64,000 nt of DNA, taken from the NCBI RefSeq assembly GCF_024679095.1, contig NC_066522.1:8038114-8102113 (forward strand). The letters run 5' to 3'. The notes under the pieces were generated by a model. That model had not been told where the DNA came from. It was given only the letters and a program-made list of their open reading frames with translations, and ran no database searches. Of this stretch, positions 1-13,336 are shown in pieces. The translations under genes were made by a program, and so were the position numbers. The stretch is from Eriocheir sinensis. Its lineage: Eukaryota; Arthropoda; Malacostraca; Decapoda; Varunidae. Positions within the stretch are counted from its first letter, which is position 1; every line of letters begins with the position of its first letter.

Positions 1-262
1 CAACTCGCATATATTTTGCTACATGTTCTTGTATGATCTGAAATATACTGTAATATTCTAGACTGTACTGTTCTGGATATATATAGGAGAAGAGGCGAGA
101 GCCAGTCCCAGTCATAGTAAGCTAGTGGTAAGTGAAGAGTCCGAGTGAAGTGTACTACTAAAGAAGAATATTAAACTACAGAAGCTGTGCAAAGTGTTTA
201 CATATCTCCCTCCCACGGAGTCTCCTGACGGCGACACGGAACCCACGTAACACGTCCGGCAT

Positions 263-420
<158 letters not shown>

Positions 421-1123
421 CTCTGTTCTTATTTGTGCATGTTCTAGTACAAGTCTTTATCAAGCCATTGATACCAAATTTATTGGGATACGATATATCT
501 GTGAGGGTAAAATATGTCCGGGAATGTAGAGTATTGCGGTGGCAAAAAAAGGCTGGTCGGGCCTGAGAAATGCATGGTGAGTGGAACAGAAACTTATCAA
601 AAACTTACGGTGTGCAAGAGGGTTAATATAAAGCCTGCTAATTTTCTCGGTAGTGGACAGCTTCAAGGCTGTTTAATAATCATAATCAGCGATCTTGTAA
701 ATTATTAAAACAGCTATTTGTGACATTACTAATATTTTTTTTTAACTCATAATCGAGTATAATTGACAGTATTTGTTATTGCTGCCTGCGTATTACTGAC
801 ACTGACGACTGTTGACTATGCGTAGGCTAGCATACAGTATCCACGGAATCGGACATGTGGTGTGGCTGCAGGTTGCCGTTAATTGCACGATAATGCACAC
901 TTCAGACTCGTATGAACCGACTATAGAACGCATTGATATGTAATTATTATACATTATTCATTGAAAAAAATGCACAGTAATGACTCCCAATGTACCACGT
1001 CCACAAGCGGGGTATTTAAATCCCCTTCACTAGGGGCATTTAAATTTATGGTAGACAAAAAAATACACTACCACTCAATGCTTCTAAGCCAATAGATATT
1101 GCGACAACATGCAACTCATTTCT

Positions 1124-1237
<114 letters not shown>

Positions 1238-2416
1238 CAGTAGAGCCCCACTTAGCGCGAGATCAATTAGCGCGAACCGCAATTAGCGCGAGCCACCATC
1301 TACCAAGAAAAAAAATTAATTAGCGCGAAAGCCTCAGTTAGCGCGAGCAGCCACCACGACTGAATTTTGAAAATTGCGCCAAGCCGCCATGATGTGCGGC
1401 ACAAGCCGCCATGATGCGTGGCACAAGCCGCCATGTTGCACGGCACAAGCCGCCATGATACGCGGCACAAGCCGCCATGATGCGTGGCACAAGCCGCCAT
1501 GATACGCGGCACAAGCCGCCATGATGCACGGCACAAGCTGCTATGATGCGCGGCACAAGCCGCCATGATGTGCAGCACAAGCCACCTTGATGCGCGGCAC
1601 AAGCCGCCATGATGCACGGCACAAGCCGCCATGATGCACTGCACAAGCCGCCGTGATGCGCGGCACAAGCCGCCATGATGCACGGCACAAGCCGCCATGA
1701 TGCACTGCACAAGCCGCCGTGATGCGCGGCACAAGCCGCCATGATGCACGGCACAAGCCGCCATGATGCACGGCACAAGCCGCCATGATGCACTGCACAA
1801 GCCGCCGTGATGCGCGGCACAAGCCGCCATGATGCGCGACACAAGCCGCCATGATGCGCAGCACAAGCCGCCATGATGCGCGGCACAAGCCGCCATGATG
1901 CGCAGCACAAGCCGCCATGATGCGCAGCACAAGCCGCCATGATGGACAGCACAAGCCGCCATGATGCGCGGCACAAGCCGCCATGATGCGCGGCACAAGC
2001 CGCGAGAGCCCTTACTTTAGCAGACGATACCATGTTGATACAGGGCAAGTGCTTTGTTTACGTTGTGGATGTGGATACGGGCAACTGACCTTGGCCGTGT
2101 GTGACGCACACCCGAAAAATTTGGATTTGCCGGTTGTCCAAGTGTGATGCTGCCTTAAGGCAGCGAGGCCGCTGACCGGGTGAGCGCCGGCGATGACGTC
2201 ATCGGACTTCAAGTGAATCACAAGCGTGTTTTCAGAGCTCAGCCAATCGTAGTTTTTTTTTTTTTTTTTTAATGTGAGTGATTATTTTGAGTAATTATCA
2301 AACCCAAAAGTCAGACCCACATGTGCACAAAATATTTTTTTTCATATTGGTTACTTTATTCAGTTAGCGCGACCGCGTTTATCCACCTAATTCTCGCGCT
2401 AAATGGGGCTCTACTG
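1238..2416. mobile_element. Pogo/Tigger-like nonautonomous element, TA-flanked
   Basis: The ends are inverted repeats: CAGTAGAGCCCCACTTAGCG at the left and its near complement (CGCTAAATGGGGCTCTACTG) at the right, each next to TA. The CAGTAGA start and TA duplication are typical of pogo/Tigger members of the Tc1/mariner group. Subterminal copies of TTAGCGCGA are repeated at both sides. There is no transposase. The interior is mostly a 22-bp minisatellite, then a stretch (1995-2240) shared with the element at 17817-19277. Confidence 0.88.
1379..2003. repeat. 22-bp minisatellite
   Basis: About 28 head-to-tail copies of a 22-bp unit (ACAAGCCGCCATGATGCGCG plus two bases). Variation is concentrated at a few positions of the unit. 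Because 22 is not divisible by 3 and the unit has no stop on the minus strand in any frame, all three minus frames stay open for 150-230 codons; these are artefacts of periodicity unless transcripts say otherwise. Confidence 0.97.
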
Positions 2417-3335
2417 TATATATATATTCGACGGCGTACTCTCCCCTTAATGTGGAAAATTTTGGATGTTCCTGATCTCACTAATTACCATATTGCTGTA
2501 TAGTGTTATTATTAGAAAAAAAGTATTTTTCTAGTATATCTAGCAAAATGAAAAGGGTGTGGTTAGTGTGAGAAAGGGGGAAAATTGCCAAGAGGAAGCC
2601 TGGAAGAGGACAATTAGATACAATATCAAAGCCACCCCAGATGTAAAGCAGCACGATGAGATGGTTAGAGGGGGTATGAAGGCAAAGTAAAGAAAAGGAA
2701 GAACTTGAAGTGCTGCTCAGTTAGAAGAATTTAAGAGTTATATAGTCAGTTACCCTGTCTTACCAATCATTCTCTTTCAGTCAGTGCTGTCTGTTAAAAT
2801 GTAAATTTTCTGGATACTCTAAGCGAGTGAGTGGTCCTTAACCTAGTGGCGCAGCCCCCTATGGGAGTGTAATTTCCACGGGGGATGTGAGGCCTGGGGA
2901 AAAAGTAGGAATTTCTCTACTTATATTTGTTATTCTCTTAACAAAAGTGTGAGCTAAAAGTGATAAGTTGATGAAAAAATGCAAAAGTATACCCTTTACC
3001 TGTTTTACTTTTTTATAGTCTACTTCAGCTTTCCATTTTTATTAATATAGGCCATTTTTTCTGATTATGGGTTATTTCTTTGTTTTACATTCGTTTGTAA
3101 TCTAGTAATATTTTTAAGTGGTAGTTTTGTAAGAACTAGTCCTACAGTACATTGTTATTGTAAAGTTTTGATTGATTGTATTTAGAGCCAGAAAAAGGCA
3201 GCTTTCATGATCTCTGTTGTCTCATTTGTGAATGATAGTGTTTATAGTTTATAATACATGGTTCTTATTTGAAACATGTTATTGAGCCCCATTTTGTAGT
3301 CTTGGTATGACTCAATGTCTTAAGACTGTCTAGAG
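2417..3335. other. Intergenic or intronic DNA, no gene recognised
   Basis: AT-rich sequence with no supported exon. A short GC-rich patch (2830-2895) resembles a decayed hAT end, without a partner. Confidence 0.5.
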
Positions 3336-3819
3336 CCAGGGGTTCCCAAATTACTTGCACAATACATGGTGTTGTAATCTGCACTCAGATTGCACTTTTC
3401 TCATTTTCTTTGTGTTGATTAGTATATAAGACAGCGCTAAAGAGCAGTACATTTCATTATTATAAAATAAGAAACACAGGGCGGCAGTTATTTTAATCGC
3501 GCTCATGTTGAGTTAGTGCGATGCATTAAAATAAGAATACCTGAGTTTTGTTCATTAATGTTTTGGATAATAATAATAAAAAGGTATGTATTGTATGTGC
3601 TGGATCAAAATATCAGTTACCTTAGTAATTGCTTTATTTCTGTTTTCATCATTTAAGATGCCTATGTAATCTAAACATGAAGACTCTAATAAACTTAAAA
3701 TATCAAAATATTTAAATGTCCTTTTTTACTATCAAGCTTAATTTTTAGTGTTAGGGGTACATGGGAACCTATAAAAAGAGTCTAAGGGTACTGAGGAACA
3801 AAAAGTTTGGGAACCCCTG
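3336..3819. mobile_element. hAT-like nonautonomous element
   Basis: The termini are CAGGGGTTCCCAAA and TTTGGGAACCCCTG, a perfect 14-bp inverted repeat of the kind seen in Charlie-type hAT elements. The flanks GTCTAGAG (3328-3335) and GTCTAGAC (3820-3827) form an 8-bp target duplication with one mismatch. The interior is AT-rich and has no transposase. Confidence 0.88.
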
Positions 3820-4160
3820 GTCTAGACTCTAGAGCCACTGAAACAGGCATCTCAGTGTTTTCTCATTTAAATGTGTGACTTCTTGTAAATGTTAATTTTG
3901 TGTAATCAAGTTTAGTAAGATTTTTGTTCTTTCAATAGTTTTTGTGTCTCCTCTGATATAGACAGCAGTTTGTATAACTGCCTTCTAACAGACAAAATAG
4001 CCCACAGTATAATTCCATTAATAGTTGAATAGTTGAAGGAATAGGTCATAAGGGTCAGTAGGAATTTTTTTGTGTGTATTCACATGACCACATCATCACA
4101 CTAAAATTACATCCTTTATTTATTTATTTATTTTTGTTTAAATTTATCTACAATTGGCAG

Positions 4161-4283
4161 ATTAGTGCTTTGTTTGAAGGGTGTGTGCTGTGGCTCCAAG
4201 GACCTGAACCCACGCCCCAGCCCCTCCTGGACCCACTGGGGAATGTTCTGCTGTGGAATGGAGACATATTGGCCGGCCATCAG
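4161..4283 (+). CDS. ASNSD1: ASNSD1 exon: rear of glutamine amidotransferase-like domain
   Basis: The acceptor is TTGGCAG before 4161 and the donor is CAG/GTAAGA after 4283; 41 codons, phase 0 at both ends. The translation carries [13 protein letters not shown], corresponding to the GNVFLWNGEIF block of vertebrate ASNSD1. The in-frame sequence further upstream (Tyr/Phe-rich, from TTTATTTATT) is intron. This is the most 5' coding exon I can support, and it joins in frame to the next exon. Confidence 0.85.
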
Positions 4284-7200
4284 GTAAGACATCTTAAAAT
4301 GCTTTGAGGGAAGTGAGAGCATACACTAACACTTAATATGTAAGATATATCAAAATGTTCATACAGGAGAGACATTGTACAGTATAGCGAGAATTGATGC
4401 TGTGTGTAAAATCTAGTCTGTCTTACAGGTTTCTGGTGACAAGAGCGACACTCAGTATGTGTCAGAGCGGCTGGCCTCGGGAGAACAGGAAAGTATCTTG
4501 TCATTCTTGGAAGACATCAAGGGGCCCTGGGCTCTGGTGTACTTCCACCGGCCATCATTGAGGCTGTACTTTGGCCGGGATGTGTTTGGTCGTCATAGCT
4601 TATTGTGGCAGCTACCCTCGCCTCAGCACCCTAGACTTATGGTGACTTCAGTGTGGCAGCAGTGTGATGAGCTACAAGAGGTACCAGCTTATGGCCTGTT
4701 CATTGTAGACTTTTCCATGATCACTGTAGATGAGGGGTTTAGGATGAATTTGGTTCTGTGGTCTCATATAAAAGAGGAAAGCTTGTCATCACTCCACAAG
4801 GCAGTGGAGGTGGTGAAGGATGTGAGGTTAGGATCACATTTCATGCAACCTCTCAACATGACCCTGCCTTCCCCAGCCATCATAGAACAACTCAAGAGTC
4901 TCCCTCCAACACTGGAGCAGGGAAATCTAGAAACTTTCAGTGCCTTACTAGGAAACAACATTGGGAATTTTTTAAAGGTACTAACTCAAGCAGTGCAAAG
5001 GAGGGTAGACAAGTGCCCACCTTGCTGCCAAAATTGCACAGCCTCACCAAGCCACTGCCACCATCCAAGAATTGCTGTTTTGTTTTCCGGGGGTCTTGAC
5101 TCTGCTGTGTTGGCCCTGCTCCTAGATGCCTGCCTGCCCCAAGAGGAGAGCATTGACTTGCTCAATGTTGCCTTTTCTCAGAAAGTGTGTGTCAATGTTA
5201 AAGTTGGGAGCAAGCATAAAGCCAAGAAACAGGTGGATAATGTTGCACCACCATCTGTTAGCTTTGAGGTCCCAGATAGAATTTCTGGCAGAGAGTGTTG
5301 GCAGCAGTTGCAGCAACTTCGGCCTCATCGTAACTGGAATTTTGTTGAGGTGAGGATCCTTCTTTTTACTTTTTCATTTTATGATTTTCCATAGATATTT
5401 CTGAATTTTACGTGGTGAAGAAGAGGGGGGTCTTCATTTTTCCTTAGAAGGAGTAGGAAGAGGAAGGGGGAGCTTCTTAGGGTTATGCATAAATGTGATA
5501 ATTTGAGTACCATATTTTGCGGCATATAATGCACTCCGGTGCACCCTAAACTTTAAGACAACTATAAAAAAAACCTATTCAGTGCTTAAAATGCTCAGAA
5601 ATATGTACAGTTAAACGAGACTGATGATGTACAATTTCCCGAAATTTCTGTTAACCCCTAAAGGGCGGATGTGTACCGTGAAATCTGTTCTCCCCGTATG
5701 GCAGTATTCTGACGTTCTCCTGAAAATTGGTCACTTTCCATTATCAATTTCACGGCTTTACCTAACCAGTAGCTTTAAATTTATGAGCATTCGATTTATC
5801 CATCTTTCTTTTCAGTCTGCCTCAAACCCGAAATCTCTACGTCATGTGGTGTTTCCGTGGTGATGTGATGAAGCACAGTAACTTTAAGGTCAGAGCAAGC
5901 CTGTGTTGGCAGCGCTGCGTAGCTTGTGGTTGGCAGCAGCCTTCCCCCTCTATGCACTCGAGCCCGTTACAAACCCCTTTCATTACCCTCATGTTCTTAA
6001 CTTGATAACCCTGAAGGGTGGTGGAATGCATCCTCAGGGGCCTGAGTATCACTTCCACCATCACCGTAATGAAATTGATCTACAGGATGGCCACCAAACT
6101 GAGGTTGCACAATAACAGGGCTCAGCCTTCCTGATAAGACGAGGGGTTGGAGTTCAATGCTGTTGATGTCATTGTCTTCACCACTAACACCACTTTCGAA
6201 GTTTGAAAAAGTCACTTTCAGCTCTCTCCCAGTTGCGTTCACACTGAGAGCTCTTTTGGAAGCAAGAGGAGGCTTATGAGGAGTCAAGGTCTGTGAATAT
6301 TTGAGTGCAGAATCAGCCACAGAAGATACCAAAAACTCTCCTGCCATCGTTACAGTCATGTAAACAGAGAATGGCATTGAGGACTTGTGTGCCAGCCTAG
6401 GAGTAATGCTGACCCATAAAACCCCATGCAAACTTCAAAATTACGGCAGAACAAAAAAAAATCAAAATTTATACCTTTGGCGTATATCGCGCGGGGTAAC
6501 TTTCTGGCATTTTTTAAGTGAAAAAGGTGCGCGTTATATGCCGCAAAATATGGTAATATTTCTGACTTTCATCGAACAGTTGCATAAAAAAAGCAATTTT
6601 TTCCCTTACCGACATCCATAATTCTGATTTAAAGCATGCCAACTGAAAGATGTTTACTATATATACGTATACACAAACTCTGCTGATCTGGTTTGCGGCA
6701 GATCAGCCTTGTGCCAAATTCTCAGATATGTCAGAATGGTAGTACATGTATGGACAATTAGATTTTTTTTTTGTGTGTGTGTTTTGTTTTGTTTCCCCAT
6801 TGCCAATGTAGCTTTGTATGTATACTGAGTCTGAGATGGATGGCTTTATTAAATAATTATTTTTTTCCAGATTGATGTGACAGAGAAGGAGCTGTCATTA
6901 GAAAGGGAAAGGACCATCCGTCACCTTGTGGCTCCCCTTGCCTCAGTTCTTGATGACAGCATTGGCTGTGCCCTGTGGTTTGCTGGCAGAGGTCAAGGGT
7001 CAGCCAAGGGCCTTCCTTATGTGTCACCTTCAAGGGTAAGGAGGTTAAGGCTAGGGAGTTGGGTTCTCTATTACTTTTCCATCACAGTGCTACTCATAAG
7101 GTTACATTTGAGTATATTTTGACACCCAACACTGTTTCTCAGGGATTTGATATGATTGATTATATCCAAGCACTAGGCAGCTGAACTGTAATGTGTCAGG

Positions 7201-9803
7201 TTATGTGAAGATAAAAGAATGTTTTGTTGTTACTATAGTTTGTTCACATAAGCTGGATCCCTCCCAGCAGTGGCTAGATCCCAAACTGAGTAAATAAGGA
7301 CACTGCTGATTGGCTGTAGGTTCAGAATATATTCACATTTCTTTACTTCCCACATATGTTACATAAGCTTCATAAGTGTAAATGAATCCACATTCTTTAT
7401 AATTATACACTGCAAACAAGAAATAATGAAATTAAACTTATGCATAAAAAATTAGCTCAGACCACCAAATTATTCTTCACCAATGAATGGATTGAGCTCC
7501 TACCAGTGCAACATGATTGATTAATTTAAAAACAAACTCTACTGCCGCTTCCTTTACCTTAGTGTTCACCAAGGTAGAGCTGCAGCATTTTGATGGCCAT
7601 TTGATGTAATTTTGTTTAGGTTTAAGCCCTAAAGGTCGGCAGGTTTGAGCTTGTACAAGTTTTCCCCCCCACCAGCCCACTATGCTCGAGTGTGGCTGGG
7701 TGAGTGGAATTTGCCGATTCTCACTCTATTTCCCACCGCGCTCACTCTTAACCTATATACTGTACTGACGTAACAACACATCATACATTACCTTCAAGTT
7801 CTCCTCTTTCGAATGAGACCAACTAGAACTCTCTGGGCTGTGTGTATGCTGAGATATGACAAGTATAATTGGACTACTTTCTGTGCTGGAGAGCATATGT
7901 GTTTGTTCGCGTAGCGTGGCTGTGGCGACGGGCTGGTGCAGGGTTAGTGCTAATACTACCCACCACACCAGTCTCTCAACGTTTTCTCACTCCGCCCCAA
8001 ACATGTCATTTCGTGGTGAGAGAGAAACAGGGAGAGAGAAGAGAGAGGGAGTGAGAGCATTGCTTTCGTCGAGCTGAGGGGAGCACAGCGATCCGAACGC
8101 GGGAGAACTCGAAAAATCACTCTAACTCATTATCACAAATTGGCAGAAACTGACTACCGAGCAGGTTGAGGACCTATTCATACGCACTAATAAGCAGTGT
8201 AGCATATACAGTGAAATGTTGCTCAATCGGGCTACAAATATATATATTGACGCAACACCACATCAGCCGACCTTCTAGCCCAGACGGAATACCACATCAA
8301 CCGACCTCTACAGGTTGAGGGTATACCATGTCAGCCGACCTTTAGGGGTTAAGGATAGACCACCTACTCTGGGTAATAGGGTCTATGTGGTCAGAACATC
8401 TATGTAAATCTTTGTAATTTTTGACCCCTCCCCTTCCCATGGCTTCATCAGGCATGGTATGTATTAAGGGTTCATGGATTCTGGATAAGTAATTTTTTGC
8501 CCTACCAACATCCATAATTCTGGCTTAAAGCATGCCAACTGAAAGGTGTTTACTGTATATATGTATACATATACTTTGCTTCTCTGGTTTGCAGCAGATC
8601 AGCCTTGTGCCAAATTCTCAGATATCTCAGACTATTGAATGGTAGTACATGTATGGAAAATTAGATAATTTCTTTTTTTGTTGTTTCCCTATTGCCAATG
8701 TATTTTTGTATGTATACTGACGTGATGCTTATACTCAAGGTCCTCATCTCTTTAATTAGATGTGATAACCTGGCAGCAAATCTATGTTATTTATGTCTGT
8801 CTTGCAGGTACTACTCTGTGGACAAGGTGCTGATGAGCAGCTTGGGGGATATTCCCGCCACCGGGGTCGCTTTACCACAGGAGGCTGGCTGGCCCTTCTG
8901 GAGGAAATTGAGATGGAAGTTGCTCGTATTCACACCAGAAACTTGGGCCGAGACAACCGCATCTTGGCCCACCATGGCCGGGCTCCCAGGTGGGTGGGGT
9001 TGATGGAGGAGATAATGGCAGGTGGGCTATGGGGTCAGTCAAGAGAATTAAATCAGTAGCAATATAAGCATTCAAGTAAAGAGAGGATTGAGAAACCACC
9101 TCAACTATTACTTATCACACAAAATGTGATAGTAATATTTGATAATTGAGAAGGGGCCCACTTATATGCCTCGGCTTAGAGTCCCAAAATATTAAGATGT
9201 GGGCCTAAGAAAAACTGAAGACTGTGTTGCTACCTTATGGGAGCAGATTTCTCATAGGGAAGCTGTTTATGTAGATATTGTGATCATAGACACTGTACAT
9301 TACTTTTGGTGTTTGTCAGCTGTATAACTCATACGTCAGGTTAAAAATTTGTTGTGATTGTAAATTTCAGAATCTAGTTTTTTTTTTAAGCATGTATGAA
9401 AATTTGCTTTAGACACCTTATCTGAGTTTACTTTAGTTATTACTTTACCTGTCAGTTTTCCTCAATTAATGTAAACAGCCAAGGGAGTAAATAAGTCTAA
9501 AAGTAAAGCTGAACAGAAAAACATCCTCATTGCAGGTTCCCATACTTGGATGAGGAAGTAGTGTCAACACTCAATGAGATGCCTGTGTGGATAAAGACCA
9601 ACATGCTGCTGGGCCGAGGCACTGGGGAGAAATTGTTGTTGCGTCTTGTTGCAGCCACCCTTGGCCTCAGTCAGGCAGCCCGTCTACCCAAGCGAGCAAT
9701 CCAGTTTGGCTCCAGAATAGCCAAACTTGAAAATCACAAGGAAAAAGGTTCTGACCAGTGTCTGCGCTTGAAGGGTGATTCCAGTGCCCAGGAAGTGACC
9801 TGA
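4161..9803 (+). CDS. ASNSD1: Asparagine synthetase domain-containing protein 1 (5' partial gene, five exons)
   Basis: Gene-level entry. Coding exons are 4161-4283, 4429-5349, 6871-7035, 8808-8989 and 9536-9803; all introns are GT-AG and phases agree (0,0,0,2). Spliced, this gives about 552 residues: the rear of a class-II glutamine amidotransferase-like domain, an asparagine-synthetase PP-loop ATPase domain with SGGLDS, the [13 protein letters not shown] block, and the [15 protein letters not shown]-terminal block. All match, in order, what I know of animal ASNSD1 (vertebrate protein about 640 residues). About 45 N-terminal residues with Met and the Cys2 region are absent; no ATG-Cys-Gly-Ile start occurs in 1-4160, so the first exon probably lies before this window. 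The family's catalytic activity is not established; homology to asparagine synthetase is clear. It runs toward the cytidylyltransferase gene, tail to tail. Confidence 0.92.
4429..5349 (+). CDS. ASNSD1: ASNSD1 large exon: end of amidotransferase-like domain and PP-loop
   Basis: The acceptor is TCTTACAG and the donor GAG/GTGAGG; 307 codons, phase 0 to 0. Early residues include GPWALVYF and [13 protein letters not shown], the end of the class-II amidotransferase fold. A less conserved linker follows. The ATP-pyrophosphatase P-loop SGGLDS is encoded at 5086-5103, then DLLNVAF and [11 protein letters not shown], the order expected for the synthetase domain. A Cys-rich CPPCCQNC stretch precedes the P-loop and is not a family hallmark that I know. 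Confidence 0.93.
5510..6553. mobile_element. TA-flanked Tc1/mariner-like nonautonomous element
   Basis: Inverted termini CCATATTTTGCGGCATATAA and TTATATGCCGCAAAATATGG are flanked by TA on both sides. It is inserted in the intron between the second and third visible ASNSD1 exons. A minus-strand open frame inside (5997-6431) has no recognised homology. Confidence 0.85.
6595..6827 (+). repeat. Intron repeat, copy 1
   Basis: About 230 bp that recurs at 8492-8727 with roughly 85% identity by eye, both copies starting near AATTTTTT.CC and ending at GTATGTATACTGA. Each copy lies directly upstream of an ASNSD1 exon, in consecutive introns. Confidence 0.85.
6871..7035 (+). CDS. ASNSD1: ASNSD1 exon: synthetase-domain segment
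   Basis: Pyrimidine-rich TTTTTTCCAG precedes the exon and AGG/GTAAGG follows; 55 codons in phase 0. It encodes [21 protein letters not shown], matching the [19 protein letters not shown] block of vertebrate ASNSD1. The last part ([12 protein letters not shown]) is less conserved but joins to the [11 protein letters not shown] start of the next exon without a frame break. Confidence 0.9.
7626..8348. mobile_element. TTAA-flanked piggyBac-like element
   Basis: Left end TTAA-GCCCTAAAGGTCGGC, right end GCCGACCTTTAGGGG-TTAA: inverted termini next to TTAA duplications, as in piggyBac-type elements. Extra copies of the GTCGGC.TG motif near the right end (8272-8345) look like subterminal repeats. No transposase is visible. 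Confidence 0.75.
8492..8727 (+). repeat. Intron repeat, copy 2
   Basis: Second copy of the repeat at 6595-6827, in the same orientation. It stops about 80 bp before the acceptor of the GADEQ exon. Confidence 0.85.
8808..8989 (+). CDS. ASNSD1: ASNSD1 exon: GADEQ block
   Basis: The acceptor is TGTCTTGCAG and the donor CCCAG/GTGGGT. It encodes [16 protein letters not shown] and [15 protein letters not shown], signatures of the asparagine-synthetase C-terminal domain in ASNSD1. There are 60 full codons plus two bases; the split Arg codon is completed by the first G of the next exon. Confidence 0.94.
9536..9803 (+). CDS. ASNSD1: ASNSD1 terminal coding exon
   Basis: The acceptor CATTGCAG precedes 9536; the stop TGA is 9801-9803. 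With the split Arg it reads [10 protein letters not shown], then [12 protein letters not shown] and [14 protein letters not shown], the conserved end of the family, followed by a polar tail (SSAQEVT). The 3' UTR presumably runs into 9804-10430; I see no canonical AATAAA there before the antisense LINE that begins near 10430. Confidence 0.94.
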
Positions 9804-10429
9804 TATTCTACTACTTGTAACAAGCCTCCAGATTTGTACTCCAGTCATTTCCTAGTCTTTGAGGACTGACACATGGTTCATTCAGCTAGTATGCTAGCAA
9901 AAATAATACCAATGATAATCTCTCATCCATCTTTTCAGTATTTCCAGAATTCTTTCCTATGCCTCTCATTCTTTACAGTACCCTTAAAGTCACTCATTAA
10001 CTAAACACTGCCTTTTCTGTGTAAAATCCACATTAATTCAGTCAAGGAGACTATGTTAAGATTCAATAATTCTTCACCTCTACTGTTTCTCTGTGCCAAA
10101 ACAAATTTGCAAAGTGATGAAATATGTTGTGCAAACCTTAATTTATTTTTTTAGATTACTAATTTTTGTAAAGGTGGCTTGTCTGTGGTGTACAACTGCC
10201 AACGAAGTCACTGAGACTCATTGCTACCCAGTGGATGGTGGAGGTTGTTAATTTATGAATTTTTTTTTCTAAGAAATTTGGGCTTGACCATAACCTTTCC
10301 CCATGTATGGTGTCACCAGTGGAAACATAAGGAAATTGGCAAACTCAAGATGAGTAACATTTTTATCATTTAAGTATTTATAGTTTTGACAAATATGAAT
10401 ATGGAATGTTAAATAATTTTCTTGTGTAT

Positions 10430-11190
10430 TTACCTAGTTGTGATAGGAAGTGAGCTACGCTCGTGTGGTCCCGTCTCTGAGTCTCAATTGGTCAAACTTT
10501 GCTTTAAACTCATTTATGTTTCTGGTTTGAACAACATCTGTTCCTCTGGTCAATGCATCTATTGGAGAAGCTGTATTTCTTTACATCTTTCAAGCATCTT
10601 CTTTTCTCAGCTTCCTTTAATGTCCTCTAGTTGCTTTTCCATCCCATACAAACAGATCCTCTCTATCGATTTTATCTATTCTCTTCATCACCCTGAAAAC
10701 TGCAATCATATCACCTCTCTCTTCTTTCTTTTAGGGATGGTAGCCCCAACTTTTCCACTCTTTCTTGGTATGTTAAGTCCGCCAGGCTAGGGCCTGCCTT
10801 GGTTGCTGCTCTCTGCATTCTTTCAATCTTGTATATGTGCTTCTTTTTGTGTGGGTACCATATTACTACCGCATATTCTAATCTTGGACGAATCATAACT
10901 ACTATCAGTTTCTTCATCATCTCTTCGTTCATGTAGTGAAGCGTTATTCTTATATTCATCAACAGCTTGTACGTTTCTCCAACACTCTTGTTAATGTGTT
11001 TTTCTGGTGACAGGTTGTCCTAGACCAATACTCCCAGGTCTTTTTCCCCTTTTGCCTTGTGGATATTTTCCTTTCCCATCAAGTAGTCCCATGTTAGTCT
11101 TTTTGTACTGGTGCCCATTTCTAATACCTTGCATTTCTTTGCATTAAATTTATTTCCCACTCCTGGCTCCATTCATAAATTGTCAAGATC
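10430..11190 (-). pseudogene. Non-LTR retrotransposon (LINE) 3' remnant
   Basis: The minus strand encodes PRLEYAVVIWYPHKKKHIYK and IERMQRAATKAGPSLADLTY followed by LGLPSLKERRERGDMI, the region after the reverse-transcriptase catalytic core in many arthropod LINEs; after a frame break it ends with FDQLRLRDGTTRA. It is broken by frameshifts and 5' truncated. It lies in antisense just after ASNSD1 and carries a GT microsatellite at its upstream end. Confidence 0.85.
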
Positions 11191-11192
11191 TT

Positions 11193-11227
<35 letters not shown>
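11193..11227. repeat. (GT)n microsatellite
   Basis: About 17 GT units, followed by T-rich sequence. Confidence 0.95.
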
Positions 11228-11229
<2 letters not shown>

Positions 11230-11339
11230 GGGAGGATTTTTTTATTTTTTTTTATTTTTTTATACAGGAAGATCATTCCTCAATCACTTTTCTCCTTGTT
11301 TGAATGTGACCCTCCCATTATGATTGTCATAAGGATGGT

Positions 11340-12855
<1,516 letters not shown>

Positions 12856-12899
12856 ATAAAATGCAGATAATATCAGATAATTTTTTGTAAAAAGGAGTA

Positions 12900-13299
12900 A
12901 ATGATTAAACTCATAATTCACTTTAATAAAAATGCCAAAAAGAGGTTAGAGATTACACAAGTTACAGACATTTGCAATATATATTTCATCTCAATTGCCC
13001 ATCCATCCCATTTACAAATACGCAAAACTATTCATACGCCAAGCAAATTTATGTGCCTGGTCAAAGGTGGCAAACTGGCTACTAAAATATCTTTTCAAAC
13101 CTGGTAGATTATAAAGAGGAGGAGCCTTCACAAGGCAGAGATATTAATAAAATAGTTGTTTGCCATAGACAATAATTCAACTTATTGTTCTGTGTGAGAA
13201 AAAGGAAATATTTACATTCATGTACAAAGGTGAACAATACTATACACAAAGACTATAAAAACTCAATTGAAATATATACTATATTTGGTATCACCAGAA

Positions 13300-13336
<37 letters not shown>

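Noticed and set aside
1300..2048. Minus-strand open frames of 150-236 codons
   Set aside because: Produced by the 22-bp minisatellite, which lacks stops in every minus frame; no splice or homology support.
5997..6431. Minus-strand 144-codon frame as a gene
   Set aside because: Lies wholly inside the TA-flanked transposon in an ASNSD1 intron and shows no recognised domain.
12922..12927. ATTAAA as certain polyadenylation site of CCT
   Set aside because: Only a candidate; a hexamer in AT-rich DNA occurs often by chance.
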